64,000 nucleotides of DNA from Clostridium cellulovorans 743B (GCF_000145275.1 NC_014393.1:434001-498000); one strand, 5' to 3'. Counted from the stretch's first letter, positions 41,277-51,044 are shown. Notes: generated by a model not told the origin, from the letters alone. Program-made: numbers and translations.

Positions 41277-42689
41277 ATGAAGGATATAACTAATAACGTA
41301 AAGAAAGTTATGATAGTTTATCTGATTATATTTATTTCATTAATAAGCTATATAACTTATTTCATATTATTTACGGGTCCTAAAATTGAAGATAGATCAG
41401 ATAATCAAAGATTATGGGCTCAAAGAAATGAAGTTTTAAGAGGAACCATATACGATAAAAATATGACTCCTTTATCTCAGAGTACAAGAAACAGTGAAGG
41501 AAACCAAGTTAGAACTTACAATGGTGGAGCATATACTGCTCATGCTTTAGGTTTTGAAGATGCTAGATATGGAATTACAGGTTTAGAAAATAAGTATGAT
41601 TCATATCTTATGAAAGATAATCATTCAAAGATTATTGATTCTATTTTAAGTGGCGAAAAAAGAAAAGAAAAAATTGGAGAAAGTGTAGTTACTACTTTAG
41701 ATATAAATCTACAAAAGAAAGCCTATGAAGCCTTGGGAAATAACAAGGGCTCCATTGTAGTACTAGATGTAAAGACTGGTGGTATTTTAGCTATGGTTTC
41801 TAAACCAAGTTATGATCCTAACGATTTAGAAGCGCAGTGGGAGGGGCTACAGAGTAGTGAGAATAGACCTCTTTTAAATAGATCAGTTTCAGGATTATAT
41901 CCTCCTGGTTCTACTTTTAAAGTAATTACTTCTCTTTCTGCTATAGAGAATTTGCAAGGTATCACGGAAGAAATTTTTAATGATGATGGTGCTTTAGAAA
42001 TTGGAGGAGGGTATTCTCTAAAAAATGATAGTGGAGAAGTACTTGGGAAGATAAACTTAGAGGAAGCATTAGCATATTCAAGTAACGTTGTTTTCGGTGA
42101 TATTGGAATTAGACTTGGAAATAAAAAACTTAGAGATACTGCAGAAGCATTGTATTTTAATAATGATACTCCTGCAGATGGAATAGTTATTGATAACAGT
42201 ATTTTCCCTAAATATAGTGACAATGAAGAAGGAAATATAGCTCAAAGTGCTATAGGGCAAGCTGGTGTATTAGCATCTCCTATACAGATGGCATTGGTTG
42301 CTGCAACTATTGCTCATGGTGGAGAAATGATGGAACCTCATATGGTTTCAAGGATTATTGATAAAGATAGTAAACTTGTTGAAGAAATAAAGCCAAAATC
42401 TTTAGGACAAAAGGTTCCAACTAATGCTGCAAATCTTGTTAGAAGTTATATGAGATCAGTTGTTACTGGCGGTACAGGGGTTAATGTTAGTTCAAAGAAT
42501 GTTCAAGTTGCAGGAAAGACAGGTACCGCTGACAATGAAACTGGGTCTCCTCACTCTTGGTTTATAGGCTTCGCACCATATGATAATCCAGAAATTGCAA
42601 TAGCCGTTGTCGCTGAAGGTGCTGGCTATGGAGCTCAAGTTGCTGTTCCAGCTGCATCAAAGGTAATAAATCAATATTTTAGTAAGTAA
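41277..42689 (+). CDS. Penicillin-binding protein, class B-like transpeptidase (PbpA type)
   Basis: 470 residues. An N-terminal membrane anchor (VMIVYLIIFISLISYITYFIL) is followed by RGTIYDKNMTPLSQ, the class B opening motif, and a short N-terminal domain. The transpeptidase motifs are STFK (S212-K215), S268-S-N270 and K414-T-G416. It cross-links peptidoglycan on the outer membrane face. The protein is shorter than the 600-700 residues of SpoVD/PBP2-type enzymes, as in actinobacterial PbpA, whose operon context it shares. It ends at a terminator. Confidence 0.93.
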   Translation: MKDITNNVKKVMIVYLIIFISLISYITYFILFTGPKIEDRSDNQRLWAQRNEVLRGTIYDKNMTPLSQSTRNSEGNQVRTYNGGAYTAHALGFEDARYGITGLENKYDSYLMKDNHSKIIDSILSGEKRKEKIGESVVTTLDINLQKKAYEALGNNKGSIVVLDVKTGGILAMVSKPSYDPNDLEAQWEGLQSSENRPLLNRSVSGLYPPGSTFKVITSLSAIENLQGITEEIFNDDGALEIGGGYSLKNDSGEVLGKINLEEALAYSSNVVFGDIGIRLGNKKLRDTAEALYFNNDTPADGIVIDNSIFPKYSDNEEGNIAQSAIGQAGVLASPIQMALVAATIAHGGEMMEPHMVSRIIDKDSKLVEEIKPKSLGQKVPTNAANLVRSYMRSVVTGGTGVNVSSKNVQVAGKTGTADNETGSPHSWFIGFAPYDNPEIAIAVVAEGAGYGAQVAVPAASKVINQYFSK

Positions 42690-42698
42690 TAGTTTTGC

Positions 42699-42744
42699 AC
42701 TTCCACAGATAAACATCTATAAAATGTGTATCTGTGGAGTTTTA
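42699..42744 (+). terminator. Terminator of the FHA-FtsW-PBP operon
   Basis: ACTTCCACAGATA (42699-42711) pairs with TATCTGTGGAGT (42729-42740), one G-U pair, followed by TTTTA. Confidence 0.88.
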
Positions 42745-42813
42745 TATGATATATTTAGTTAGTGACATATAGGATTAAAGGTATTTTTAAAATTATTAAA
42801 AGGGGGAATCCTT

Positions 42814-44691
42814 TTGTTCGATTTTGAATATCAGCTTAAGATACTACCAGATAAACCTGGGGTTTATTTAATGAAGAATTCCCTTGGTGAAATAATTTAT
42901 GTTGGAAAAGCTAAAATATTAAAAAATAGAGTAAGACAATATTTCCAAAATTCAAAAAATCATAGTGAAAAGGTTAGGACTATGGTTAAACATATAGCAG
43001 AATTTGAGTATATTGTTACTGATAGTGAAATAGAAGCTCTTGTTTTAGAATGTAATTTGATTAAGAAACATAAGCCAAGATACAATATTTTACTTAAGGA
43101 TGATAAACAATATCCGATGCTTAAGATAACTGTAAATGAAGATTTTCCTAGGATTTTTATTACAAGGAATGTAAAAAAGGATGGGGCCAAGTATCTTGGA
43201 CCTTATACTAATATATCAGCAGTTTATGAAACTTTAGAAACAATTAAACAATTGTTTCCTTTAAGAACTTGTAGGTTGGATATAAAAGCAGGCAAGATAG
43301 CATCAAGACCTTGCTTAAATTATCATATAGGACTATGTAATGCTCCTTGTAGTAATCACATCACTAAGGAAGCTTATGGGGAAATGATAAAAGAGATAGT
43401 AGATTTACTAAGCGGTAAAGATATATCTCTTGTAAAAGATTTAAAAGAGAAAATGAATATTTCTGCCGAGGCATTAGAATTTGAAAAAGCGGCGGAGTAT
43501 AGAAATAAGCTTATAGCAATTGAAAAGGTCCAAGAAAAACAGAAAATGGCTACAAAGCGTTTTGAGGACGAAGACTTTATTCATTTAGCTAAAGATGATA
43601 AAGATGCAGTAGTTCAAGTGTTTTTTGTAAGAGAAGGTAAGGTAATAGGTAGGGAACACTTCTTTCTAGAAAATGTTGTTAGTGAAGAAAATTCTGCAAT
43701 AATAGCAGAATTCATTTCAGCTTTTTATGGAGGAACAGCTTTTATTCCGAAGTACATCTATGTACCAGAGATAGAGGATTTAGAACTATTGGAACAATGG
43801 CTTACAATGAAAAGAGGATTTAAGGTGTCTATCAAAATTCCGCAAAAGGGAGAGAAGAAAGACACTTTAACTATGGTGCAAAAAAATGCTGTGATAACGT
43901 TAGAACAGTTTAAGCAAAAGCTCATAAAAGAAAAAGAAGCATACACTAATGTGTTAGAAGAGTTAGCAGAAATTTTAGCCTTAGGAGATATTCCACATAG
44001 AATAGAAGCTTATGATATTTCAAATATAATGGGTGTTGATTCTGTTGGTGCTATGGTAGCTTTTGAGGAAGGAAAGCCTAAGAATAGCGATTACAGAAGA
44101 TTTAAAATAAAAACAGTTTATGGTGCTAATGATTATGATAGTATGAGAGAAATCCTTACAAGAAGGTTTAAAAGAGGCCTTGAAGAAATTGAAGCATTAA
44201 CTAGCAGTGAAATCGCTTTAGAAGCTGGAAAATTTTTTGTCTTCCCAGATTTAATTCTGATGGATGGAGGAAAAGGCCAGGTAAATGTTGCGTTAGAAGT
44301 ATTAAGAGAATTGAAAATAAATATACCTGTAGCAGGACTTGTGAAGGATAATAATCATAAAACAAGAGGAATTATATACGATAATGAAGAAATTGTATTA
44401 AAGAGCTCCTCACCAATAATGCATTTTATAACTAGGATTCAAGATGAAGTACATAGATTTGCTATAACATATCATAGAAGCCTTAGGGATAAGAGAGCGA
44501 TAAAATCAGTACTTGATGACATAAAAGGTATAGGAGAAAAGAGAAGAAGAAATCTTCTTATGAGATTTGGAAGCATTGAAAACATAAAAAATGCTACACT
44601 GGAAGAGCTTGCAACTACGCCTTCCATGGATAAAAGAAGTGCTCAACAAATTAAGGACTTTTTTAAAAAGCTTGAAGAGGAAAGGAAGTAA
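42814..44691 (+). CDS. uvrC: Excinuclease ABC subunit C
   Basis: 625 residues; the dual nuclease of nucleotide excision repair. The N-terminal GIY-YIG domain reads KPGVYLMKNSLGEIIYVGKA and makes the 3' incision. A UVR motif (LEFEKAAEYRNKL, about residue 220) binds UvrB. The RNase H-like 5' nuclease lies in the C-terminal half (AYDISNIMGVDSVGAMV, LILMDGGKGQ), and helix-hairpin-helix motifs close the protein (IKGIGEKRRRNLL). TTG 42814 follows AGGGGG by seven bases. Unlike uvrBA, no LexA box is visible upstream. A PHP gene follows after 4 nt. Confidence 0.98.
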   Translation: MFDFEYQLKILPDKPGVYLMKNSLGEIIYVGKAKILKNRVRQYFQNSKNHSEKVRTMVKHIAEFEYIVTDSEIEALVLECNLIKKHKPRYNILLKDDKQYPMLKITVNEDFPRIFITRNVKKDGAKYLGPYTNISAVYETLETIKQLFPLRTCRLDIKAGKIASRPCLNYHIGLCNAPCSNHITKEAYGEMIKEIVDLLSGKDISLVKDLKEKMNISAEALEFEKAAEYRNKLIAIEKVQEKQKMATKRFEDEDFIHLAKDDKDAVVQVFFVREGKVIGREHFFLENVVSEENSAIIAEFISAFYGGTAFIPKYIYVPEIEDLELLEQWLTMKRGFKVSIKIPQKGEKKDTLTMVQKNAVITLEQFKQKLIKEKEAYTNVLEELAEILALGDIPHRIEAYDISNIMGVDSVGAMVAFEEGKPKNSDYRRFKIKTVYGANDYDSMREILTRRFKRGLEEIEALTSSEIALEAGKFFVFPDLILMDGGKGQVNVALEVLRELKINIPVAGLVKDNNHKTRGIIYDNEEIVLKSSSPIMHFITRIQDEVHRFAITYHRSLRDKRAIKSVLDDIKGIGEKRRRNLLMRFGSIENIKNATLEELATTPSMDKRSAQQIKDFFKKLEEERK

Positions 44692-44695
44692 TTAT

Positions 44696-45418
44696 ATGAA
44701 GTATCCAGTTGATCTACATACACATACTATAGTTAGTGGTCATGCATATACTACCTTGACAGAGAATATTAACTTTGCTATAGAAAAGGGACTAAAGGTT
44801 TTGGGGACTAGTGAGCATGCACCATCAATGCCAGGATCACCACATATTTGGTATTTCGAGAATATGTTAAAAGTGCCAAGAAAAATCAAGGATCTAATTA
44901 TTTTAAGAGGTTGTGAGGCAAACATAAAGGATTATGAAGGAAACGTAGATATAGACAGTAAGGGATATGCCAATTTAGATTATATGTTGGCAAGTGTTCA
45001 TAAAGAAGTCTTAGAAGGAGGAACTATAGAAGAAAATACTAGAGCTTATGTTAAAGCTTTAGATAATCCTATGGTATTCATTTTAGGGCACATCGGAAAT
45101 CCTATTTTCCCAGTAGATTATGAAACAGTGGTAAGGGCTGTAAAAGAAAAGGATAAAATAATAGAGATAAACAATGCTTCCTTTGGTGCAAGTCGTGTTG
45201 GAAGTAAAGAAAATTGCATTGAGGTTGCAAAGCTCTGCAAAAAATATGGGGCTAAAATTATTTTAAGCAGCGATGCACATATATGTTATGATATAGGAAA
45301 CTTTTCTGTTTCAGAAGAAATTCTAAATAGTATAGATTTCCCAGAGGAGCTTATTATGAACATTGATTGTAGAATAATTGATTACCTTAAGAGCAAGGGA
45401 CGTTTAGAAGATTTATAG
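44696..45418 (+). CDS. PHP-domain phosphatase/hydrolase (YcdX-like)
   Basis: 240 residues. The PHP metal motifs are DLHTHTIVSGHAYTT at the start, GTSEHAP, GCEANI, ASVH, GHIG and SSDAH near the C-terminus, together forming a trinuclear metal centre. Family members hydrolyse phosphoesters; the substrate is unknown. ATG 44696 follows GAGGAAAGGAAG, four bases after the uvrC stop, so they are co-transcribed. This uvrC-PHP-murB-rapZ order recurs in clostridia. Confidence 0.9.
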   Translation: MKYPVDLHTHTIVSGHAYTTLTENINFAIEKGLKVLGTSEHAPSMPGSPHIWYFENMLKVPRKIKDLIILRGCEANIKDYEGNVDIDSKGYANLDYMLASVHKEVLEGGTIEENTRAYVKALDNPMVFILGHIGNPIFPVDYETVVRAVKEKDKIIEINNASFGASRVGSKENCIEVAKLCKKYGAKIILSSDAHICYDIGNFSVSEEILNSIDFPEELIMNIDCRIIDYLKSKGRLEDL

Positions 45419-45581
45419 GGTTGCTAAATGGCTTTTAACTTATTTATATAATGTTATGATAAGAAAACACCTTTGACACTTGAAATACCAGCATTGCTAA
45501 AATTCAAGTTTATTTAGTAAACTAAGTTTTTGTCATAAAACCCTACGGAATTAAGCATATAGAATTTGAGGTGTAGATATA

Positions 45582-46499
45582 ATGAATGTATATAAGGACT
45601 TTGCAAAGAAGCTAGGTTCAGTGCTTGACAAGGAAAATATAAAAGTCAATGAGTATATGAAAAATCATACTTCTTTTAAGGTTGGTGGATCAGTTGATAT
45701 ATTAGTCACTCCAACAAATATAGAAGAAATCATTGAAGTAATAAAATTGTGTAAAGCAGATAGAATTCCTTTTTTCGTAATGGGAAATGGATCTAATTTA
45801 TTAATAAAGGATGGCGGCATTAGAGGTGTCGTTATAAAGCTAGAAAAGCTGAATCATGTAGAGGTAAATGGAAATGAGATTAAGGTTGAATCTGGAGTAT
45901 TAATGAAGGATTTATCAAAAGCTGCTTTAGAAGCAAGGTTAACTGGACTAGAGTTTATTTGTGGAATTCCTGGCACTGTTGGGGGCGCTATAGCTATGAA
46001 TGCAGGAGCCTATAACGGAGAAATAAAGGATGTAATAGATAGTGCGGTGGTATTAGATGAAGACGGTAAAATATTAACATTAACAAATAGAGAATTAGAA
46101 CTTGGTTATAGAACTAGTTCTGTTTTAAAAAGGCATTACATTGCTTTATCAGCAACGTTTATTCTTAAAAATGGGAATTATGATGAGATTAAAGCAATTA
46201 TAGATGATTTGACAAGAAGAAGAGAAGAAAAGCAACCATTAGAATATGCTTCAGCAGGAAGTACTTTTAAGAGACCAACAGGATATTTTGCAGGAAAGCT
46301 TATTCAAGATAGTGGACTAAAGGGGTATAGTGTAGGTGATGCCCAAGTATCAGAAAAACATTCTGGTTTTGTAATTAATAAGGGTACGGCTACGGCAAAA
46401 GATGTGTTAGCTGTTATAGCTCATGTACAAAAAGTTGTAAAAGAAAAATTTTCAGTTGAATTAGAGACAGAAGTTAGGATAATGGGAGAAGATAATTAA
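45582..46499 (+). CDS. murB: UDP-N-acetylenolpyruvoylglucosamine reductase
   Basis: 305 residues, FAD-dependent cytoplasmic enzyme making UDP-MurNAc for peptidoglycan. The FAD domain shows NHTSFKVGG, GNGSNLL and GIPGTVGGAIAMNAGAY. The catalytic serine is in SAGSTFKRP and the terminal glutamate in ETEVRIMGE, as in the short type II MurB. ATG 45582 has a GAGGTG site upstream. A terminator separates it from rapZ. Confidence 0.98.
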   Translation: MNVYKDFAKKLGSVLDKENIKVNEYMKNHTSFKVGGSVDILVTPTNIEEIIEVIKLCKADRIPFFVMGNGSNLLIKDGGIRGVVIKLEKLNHVEVNGNEIKVESGVLMKDLSKAALEARLTGLEFICGIPGTVGGAIAMNAGAYNGEIKDVIDSAVVLDEDGKILTLTNRELELGYRTSSVLKRHYIALSATFILKNGNYDEIKAIIDDLTRRREEKQPLEYASAGSTFKRPTGYFAGKLIQDSGLKGYSVGDAQVSEKHSGFVINKGTATAKDVLAVIAHVQKVVKEKFSVELETEVRIMGEDN

Positions 46500-46504
46500 G
46501 AATT

Positions 46505-46550
46505 TGCCTAGAGTTTTAGAGGTGCTACTTCTTTAATTCTAGGCCTTTTT
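46505..46550 (+). terminator. Terminator of murB
   Basis: GCCTAGAGTTTTAGAGG (from 46506) pairs imperfectly with the stretch ending TCTAGGC (46538-46544), followed by CTTTTT. Confidence 0.82.
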
Positions 46551-46599
46551 ATTACATATTAATGTTTATACAAATATAGTAAATGTATATACTATTTTA

Positions 46600-46608
46600 T
46601 GTTATAAT
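46600..46608 (+). promoter_or_regulatory. Extended -10 promoter of rapZ-yvcK-whiA
   Basis: TGTTATAAT (46600-46608) carries the TGn extension; the -35 is poor. It lies 114 nt before the rapZ start. Confidence 0.45.
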
Positions 46609-46721
46609 ATCTATATATGTATAGAGTAATTTAACTTTAAAGATATAATGCTATTTATATTTAAGAAGTTTTGGGTATTACTACAGCATATACATAAAAT
46701 ACAACTGCAGGAGGGATTAAA

Positions 46722-47606
46722 ATGAGATTTGTCATAGTTACTGGTCTTTCTGGAGCTGGAAAAACTCAAGCTATAAGAAGTCTTGAAGATTTAGGCTATT
46801 TTTGCGTAGATAACTTGCCACCAACTTTGATACCAAAGTTTGCTGAAGCCTGTTATCAGACTGAGGGAAAAATAGATAGAATAGCGCTAGTCATAGATAT
46901 AAGAGGAAGAAAATTTTTCGATGATCTTTTTGAAAGCCTAAATTATTTAAAGTCGAAACAATATCGGTATGAAATTTTATTTTTAGATGCATCTGATGAA
47001 GTACTGATAAAAAGATATAAAGAGACTAGAAGAAAACACCCATTAGCTCAACAAGGTAGAATAATTGATGGTATTACTTTAGAAAGAGCAAAGCTTAAAG
47101 AATTAAGAGATAGAGCTGATAATATTATTGATACTACAAAGCTTGCTACAAGAGAACTTAGAGAGAAAATAGAAAGAATATACCAAGAAGAAGGGCAAAT
47201 TGAAGCGCAGCTTTCAATAACAATCCTTTCCTTTGGTTTTAAATATGGAATACCTGTAGATTCAGATTTAGTAGTGGATGTAAGATTTTTACCAAATCCA
47301 TTTTATATTCCAGAGTTAAAAGCATTTTCAGGAAATGATAAACAGATTCAAGATTATGTATTTTCTTTTAAAGAAACTCAAGACTTTTTAGATAAATACA
47401 CAGATATGTTGAATTTTTTAATACCATACTATTTCCAAGAAGGAAAGAGACAATTAATCGTATCAATTGGATGTACTGGTGGAAGACATCGTTCTGTAGC
47501 AATAGCTAATGAGATATATAATAGATTATTTGCAGCAGGAGGTAGAGTTACTTTAGAACATAGAGATATAAACGAAGATGTTCGAGGTGGCGGTAATAAG
47601 CTATGA
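46722..47606 (+). CDS. rapZ: RNase adapter / nucleotide-binding protein RapZ (YvcJ)
   Basis: 294 residues. Walker A GLSGAGKTQ at residues 8-16, then YFCVDNLPPTL and the C-terminal GCTGGRHRSVAIA motif. RapZ/YvcJ binds GTP/ATP and GlcNAc-related metabolites; in E. coli it controls GlmS through sRNAs, and in Bacillus it affects competence. ATG 46722 follows AGGAGG. Its stop overlaps the yvcK start by 4 nt. The rapZ-yvcK-whiA trio is a conserved Firmicute operon. Confidence 0.97.
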   Translation: MRFVIVTGLSGAGKTQAIRSLEDLGYFCVDNLPPTLIPKFAEACYQTEGKIDRIALVIDIRGRKFFDDLFESLNYLKSKQYRYEILFLDASDEVLIKRYKETRRKHPLAQQGRIIDGITLERAKLKELRDRADNIIDTTKLATRELREKIERIYQEEGQIEAQLSITILSFGFKYGIPVDSDLVVDVRFLPNPFYIPELKAFSGNDKQIQDYVFSFKETQDFLDKYTDMLNFLIPYYFQEGKRQLIVSIGCTGGRHRSVAIANEIYNRLFAAGGRVTLEHRDINEDVRGGGNKL

Positions 47607-48946
47607 AATTTTTAGATTGGTTTAGACCAGGAATAAAAGTTAAGAGATGGGTGTTCCTAGCTAGCATGGGAATACTATTCATTGCCTTTGGTATAGCAGA
47701 AATCGCATTAAGGTTCAGATACTATAATGGATATTATAGAGCCTTTTATGTTTTTATTATAGTATCTGGAATTTTTGTTGTGTATTTATCTGTAATGCAA
47801 GGAATGAAATCTATAATCGCACTTATTAATACTGGATATTTGCAAGTATCGATAAATTCGCGTAAGTTAGGGAACCTTATATATGAGAAAAGACTTCTAG
47901 TAAAGGGACCAAAGATAGTGGCAATTGGTGGTGGAACAGGTCTTTCAACTATGCTTAGAGGTCTAAAATATTATACTTCTAATATAACTGCAATTGTAAC
48001 GGTGGCAGATGATGGTGGTGGCTCTGGAGATCTTAGAGAAGATCTAGGAATACTTCCACCTGGAGATATAAGAAATTGTATTTTGGCTTTATCAGATACA
48101 GAGCCTCTTATGGAAGAGTTACTACAATATAGATTCAAAGATGGAAGACTTAAAAATCAAAGCTTTGGTAATCTATTTTTAGCTGCTATGGATGGTATTT
48201 CTGTAAATTTTGAAGAAGCAGTACAAAAAATGAGTTCAGTATTAGCTGTAGTGGGGAAAGTCGTTCCTGTTACTTTAGAAAACATGGTTTTAAAGGCTGA
48301 ACTTGAAAATGGAGATATAGTTGAAGGTGAATCCAATATACCTTATGAAGCCTTCAAAAATAAGAACCCAATAAAAAGAGTTTTTATTGAGCCAGAGGAT
48401 GCTAAAGCTGTTCAAGAAGCTATTGATGCAATAAATGAAGCAGATGCTATAATTCTTGGACCAGGTAGCCTTTATACTAGTGTACTTCCTAATTTATTAA
48501 TTAAAGATATTTCTGAGGCATTAAAGAAAACAGATGCTCTTAGGATATATATATCAAACATTATGACGCAACCTGGTGAAACAGATGGTTATGATGTAGC
48601 AGATCATATTGAAGCTATAAATAGACATGTTAAAGGGAAGATTGTAGATCTTACTATTGTAAATCAGCAAGGAATAAGCAAAGAACTTCTAGAAAAGTAC
48701 CTTGATGATGCTTCTGAGTTTGTAGATTTGAATGAAAAGAAAATAAAGCAAATGGGCATCGATGTAGTAAAAGGAAACTTAGTTGCAACTAGTTCTAATG
48801 GGCATGTTAGACATAACTCAGAAGAACTTGCAGCAATCATAGTTGAAACAATAATGGATAGAAAACTATTCTTTGATAGAAAGAAGATTATTGAGTACTT
48901 CTATTTATCAGAAAGACTTAAAGAAACAAAAAATATTGATAGTTAG
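47603..48946 (+). CDS. yvcK: Gluconeogenesis factor YvcK (CofD-like, UDP-sugar binding)
   Basis: 447 residues. The CofD-like core starts at IGGGTGLSTMLRGLK (about residues 109-123), with DDGGGSGDLREDLG and PPGDIRNC, and LGPGSLYTSVLPNL later. YvcK/GlmR binds UDP-GlcNAc and links carbon supply to wall synthesis. Two N-terminal hydrophobic segments (about 17-35 and 44-68) add a membrane anchor absent from the about 320-residue Bacillus protein, a clostridial variation. It overlaps rapZ by 4 nt and whiA starts 10 nt downstream. Confidence 0.96.
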   Translation: MKFLDWFRPGIKVKRWVFLASMGILFIAFGIAEIALRFRYYNGYYRAFYVFIIVSGIFVVYLSVMQGMKSIIALINTGYLQVSINSRKLGNLIYEKRLLVKGPKIVAIGGGTGLSTMLRGLKYYTSNITAIVTVADDGGGSGDLREDLGILPPGDIRNCILALSDTEPLMEELLQYRFKDGRLKNQSFGNLFLAAMDGISVNFEEAVQKMSSVLAVVGKVVPVTLENMVLKAELENGDIVEGESNIPYEAFKNKNPIKRVFIEPEDAKAVQEAIDAINEADAIILGPGSLYTSVLPNLLIKDISEALKKTDALRIYISNIMTQPGETDGYDVADHIEAINRHVKGKIVDLTIVNQQGISKELLEKYLDDASEFVDLNEKKIKQMGIDVVKGNLVATSSNGHVRHNSEELAAIIVETIMDRKLFFDRKKIIEYFYLSERLKETKNIDS

Positions 48947-48956
48947 GTGAAATCGT

Positions 48957-49910
48957 ATGTCATTTTCTGCTAAAGTAAAGAGTGAAGTTTGTCGACAAAC
49001 TGAATATACAAAAGAGGAGGTTACAGCTCTCCTCTCGGCAATAATGAAAGCCAGTGGTACTTTAACCTTAGGTGCACGTAGGCAATTTAGCTTTAGAGTT
49101 ACTACAGAAAACCCTTCAATAGCAAGATTAGTTTTCAAGCTATTGAAGGAGTATTTCAATGTGCATTCAAAGCTGATGGTTAAGAAGGGAACTTCACTAA
49201 AGAAAAACAATATATATATGGTTGTTATCCAAGAGGAAACAAACGTAAAGGAACTTCTTTTAGATGTAGGAGTTATGCAAGAAATTGAAGGTATTTTGAC
49301 CTTCAGCAATGAAATACCTCAAGAAATAATACCAAGCGAATCTGCTAAAAAAGCTTATATCAGGGGAGCTTTTTTAGGTGGAGGAAGTATAAGCAATCCA
49401 GAAAAAACTTATCATATGGAATTTGTAACTCATAATAGTGAATATGCTCTTGGGTTAAGTAAGACTATTAACGAATTTCAACTTAATTCAAAAGTAATAC
49501 AAAGAAAAAATAGTTACATTGTCTATATAAAAGAGGGAGAACAGATTGTGGATCTATTAAATATTATAGGTGCTCATAGTTCTTTGCTATACGTGGAAAA
49601 CATAAGAATAATGAAAGAAATGAGAAACAATGTTAACAGGCTAGTCAATTGCGAAACTGCAAATTTAAGTAAAACAGTTAATGCAGCGGTGAGGCAAATT
49701 GAAAGTATAAAACTAATACAAAAAGAAATTGGTCTTGCAAGGCTCCCCAGTAATTTAAGAGAAATTGCTGAGTTAAGACTTAAGTATCCAGATGAGTCTC
49801 TGAAAGAACTTGGAGATATGTTAAATCCTCCAATAGGTAAGTCAGGGATAAATCACAGGCTTAGGAAAATCGAAAAAATTGCAGAGGAAATAGCAAGAGG
49901 AGAGTATTAG
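48957..49910 (+). CDS. whiA: DNA-binding protein WhiA
   Basis: 317 residues. The N-terminal half is a degenerate LAGLIDADG homing-endonuclease fold (AYIRGAFLGGGSISNPEKTY). The C-terminal half is a helix-turn-helix (LKELGDMLNPPIGKSGINHR). WhiA regulates sporulation septation in Streptomyces and influences division and chromosome segregation in Bacillus. ATG 48957 follows TTAGGTGA. It is the last gene of the conserved trio. A LacI-type regulator follows 27 nt later. Confidence 0.97.
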   Translation: MSFSAKVKSEVCRQTEYTKEEVTALLSAIMKASGTLTLGARRQFSFRVTTENPSIARLVFKLLKEYFNVHSKLMVKKGTSLKKNNIYMVVIQEETNVKELLLDVGVMQEIEGILTFSNEIPQEIIPSESAKKAYIRGAFLGGGSISNPEKTYHMEFVTHNSEYALGLSKTINEFQLNSKVIQRKNSYIVYIKEGEQIVDLLNIIGAHSSLLYVENIRIMKEMRNNVNRLVNCETANLSKTVNAAVRQIESIKLIQKEIGLARLPSNLREIAELRLKYPDESLKELGDMLNPPIGKSGINHRLRKIEKIAEEIARGEY

Positions 49911-49937
49911 TCAAGGTATATAAAGGGGGGACTATAT

Positions 49938-50954
49938 ATGGCTAAGGCACCAAGTTTAAAGGATGTCGCAAAGCTTGCTGGTGTTGGACTTGGTACTGCA
50001 TCTAGAGTTTTAAATAACTCTGGTCCAGTAACTGATGAAAAGAGACAAGCTGTTTTTGAAGCCATGGAAAAGCTTAATTATAAGCCGAATGCAATAGCAA
50101 GAAGCTTAAAAAGCAAAAAAACTAAAACTATTGGAGTAATGATACCAGACATATCAAATCCATTTTATCCAGAGGTAATAAGAGGAATAGAAGATGTAGC
50201 TAATAAATATAGTTACAGCATATTTCTTTTAAACACAGACAGATCCAGAGAGAAGGAGCAAAAGTGTTTATCTGTGCTCCAAGAGAAGATGGTAGATGGA
50301 GCTATCCTTATGAGTTTTTCAGTACCAGAAGAAATTAAAAACCACATAAATAATATCCCTATAGTGCTTATTAGTTCTATTCCAAAGAATACTGAGTTTG
50401 TAACTGTGAGAATTGATAATGAGGAAGCTGCATATGAAGCGGTAAATCATTTGTGTAAATTTGGACACAAGGACATAGTTATGATTTCAGGTCCATTAAG
50501 TGACGAAAATGCCGCAATTCCAAGAGTTCAAGGATATATGAGAGCCATGCTAGATAATGGCATAAAATTTAGCTCAGAAAATATTGTTGATGGTGATTTT
50601 AGTTCAGAATGGGGCTACATAGCTATGAAGAAAATATTAGAAAGAGAAAAAATTCCAACAGCAGTTTTTACTCATTCAGATAATCTAGCTATTGGTGCTA
50701 TTAAAGCAATTATGGAAAAGGGATTAAGAATTCCTGAGGACATTTCTATTGTAGGTTTTGACGGAATAGCAAGTAGTGAATATATATATCCAGGCATTAC
50801 AACTATAAAACAGCCAAGATATGAAATGGGAGCTATGGGAATGGAAACCTTAGTGAAGCTTATAAATGGAGTTGAAACTAAAAAACTTATAAAGATGGAT
50901 GTTCAACTAGTTGAAAGGAATTCATGTAAGAATTTATTGACTGAAGATAAGTAA
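49938..50954 (+). CDS. LacI-family transcriptional regulator (second CcpA-like paralogue)
   Basis: 338 residues: HTH and hinge (LKDVAKLAGVGLGTASRVLN, KPNAIARSLK), then the sugar-binding-like core (IPDISNPFYPEVIRGIEDVA). It resembles the regulator at 14986 along its length. The recognition helix differs (GLGTAS against SIATVS), so operators probably differ. ATG 49938 follows AAGGGGGG. It lies 27 nt behind whiA and may be transcribed with it; a terminator follows at 51012. The effector and target genes are unknown. Confidence 0.87.
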   Translation: MAKAPSLKDVAKLAGVGLGTASRVLNNSGPVTDEKRQAVFEAMEKLNYKPNAIARSLKSKKTKTIGVMIPDISNPFYPEVIRGIEDVANKYSYSIFLLNTDRSREKEQKCLSVLQEKMVDGAILMSFSVPEEIKNHINNIPIVLISSIPKNTEFVTVRIDNEEAAYEAVNHLCKFGHKDIVMISGPLSDENAAIPRVQGYMRAMLDNGIKFSSENIVDGDFSSEWGYIAMKKILEREKIPTAVFTHSDNLAIGAIKAIMEKGLRIPEDISIVGFDGIASSEYIYPGITTIKQPRYEMGAMGMETLVKLINGVETKKLIKMDVQLVERNSCKNLLTEDK

Positions 50955-51011
50955 GATATACCTAAAAAATTATATGAAAAGAAATTGCTGATAATAAAAT
51001 TTTTAGTTACT

Positions 51012-51044
51012 AACCTACCTATTTTTAATTTAGGTAGGTTTTTA
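51012..51044 (+). terminator. Terminator of the whiA-lacI transcript
   Basis: AACCTACCTA (51012-51021) pairs perfectly with TAGGTAGGTT (51031-51040), then TTTAG. Confidence 0.88.

Noticed and set aside
44591..44695. Upstream extension of the PHP gene into uvrC
   Set aside because: It overlaps the helix-hairpin-helix coding region of uvrC in another frame; ATG 44696 has its own ribosome site and begins with the PHP motif.
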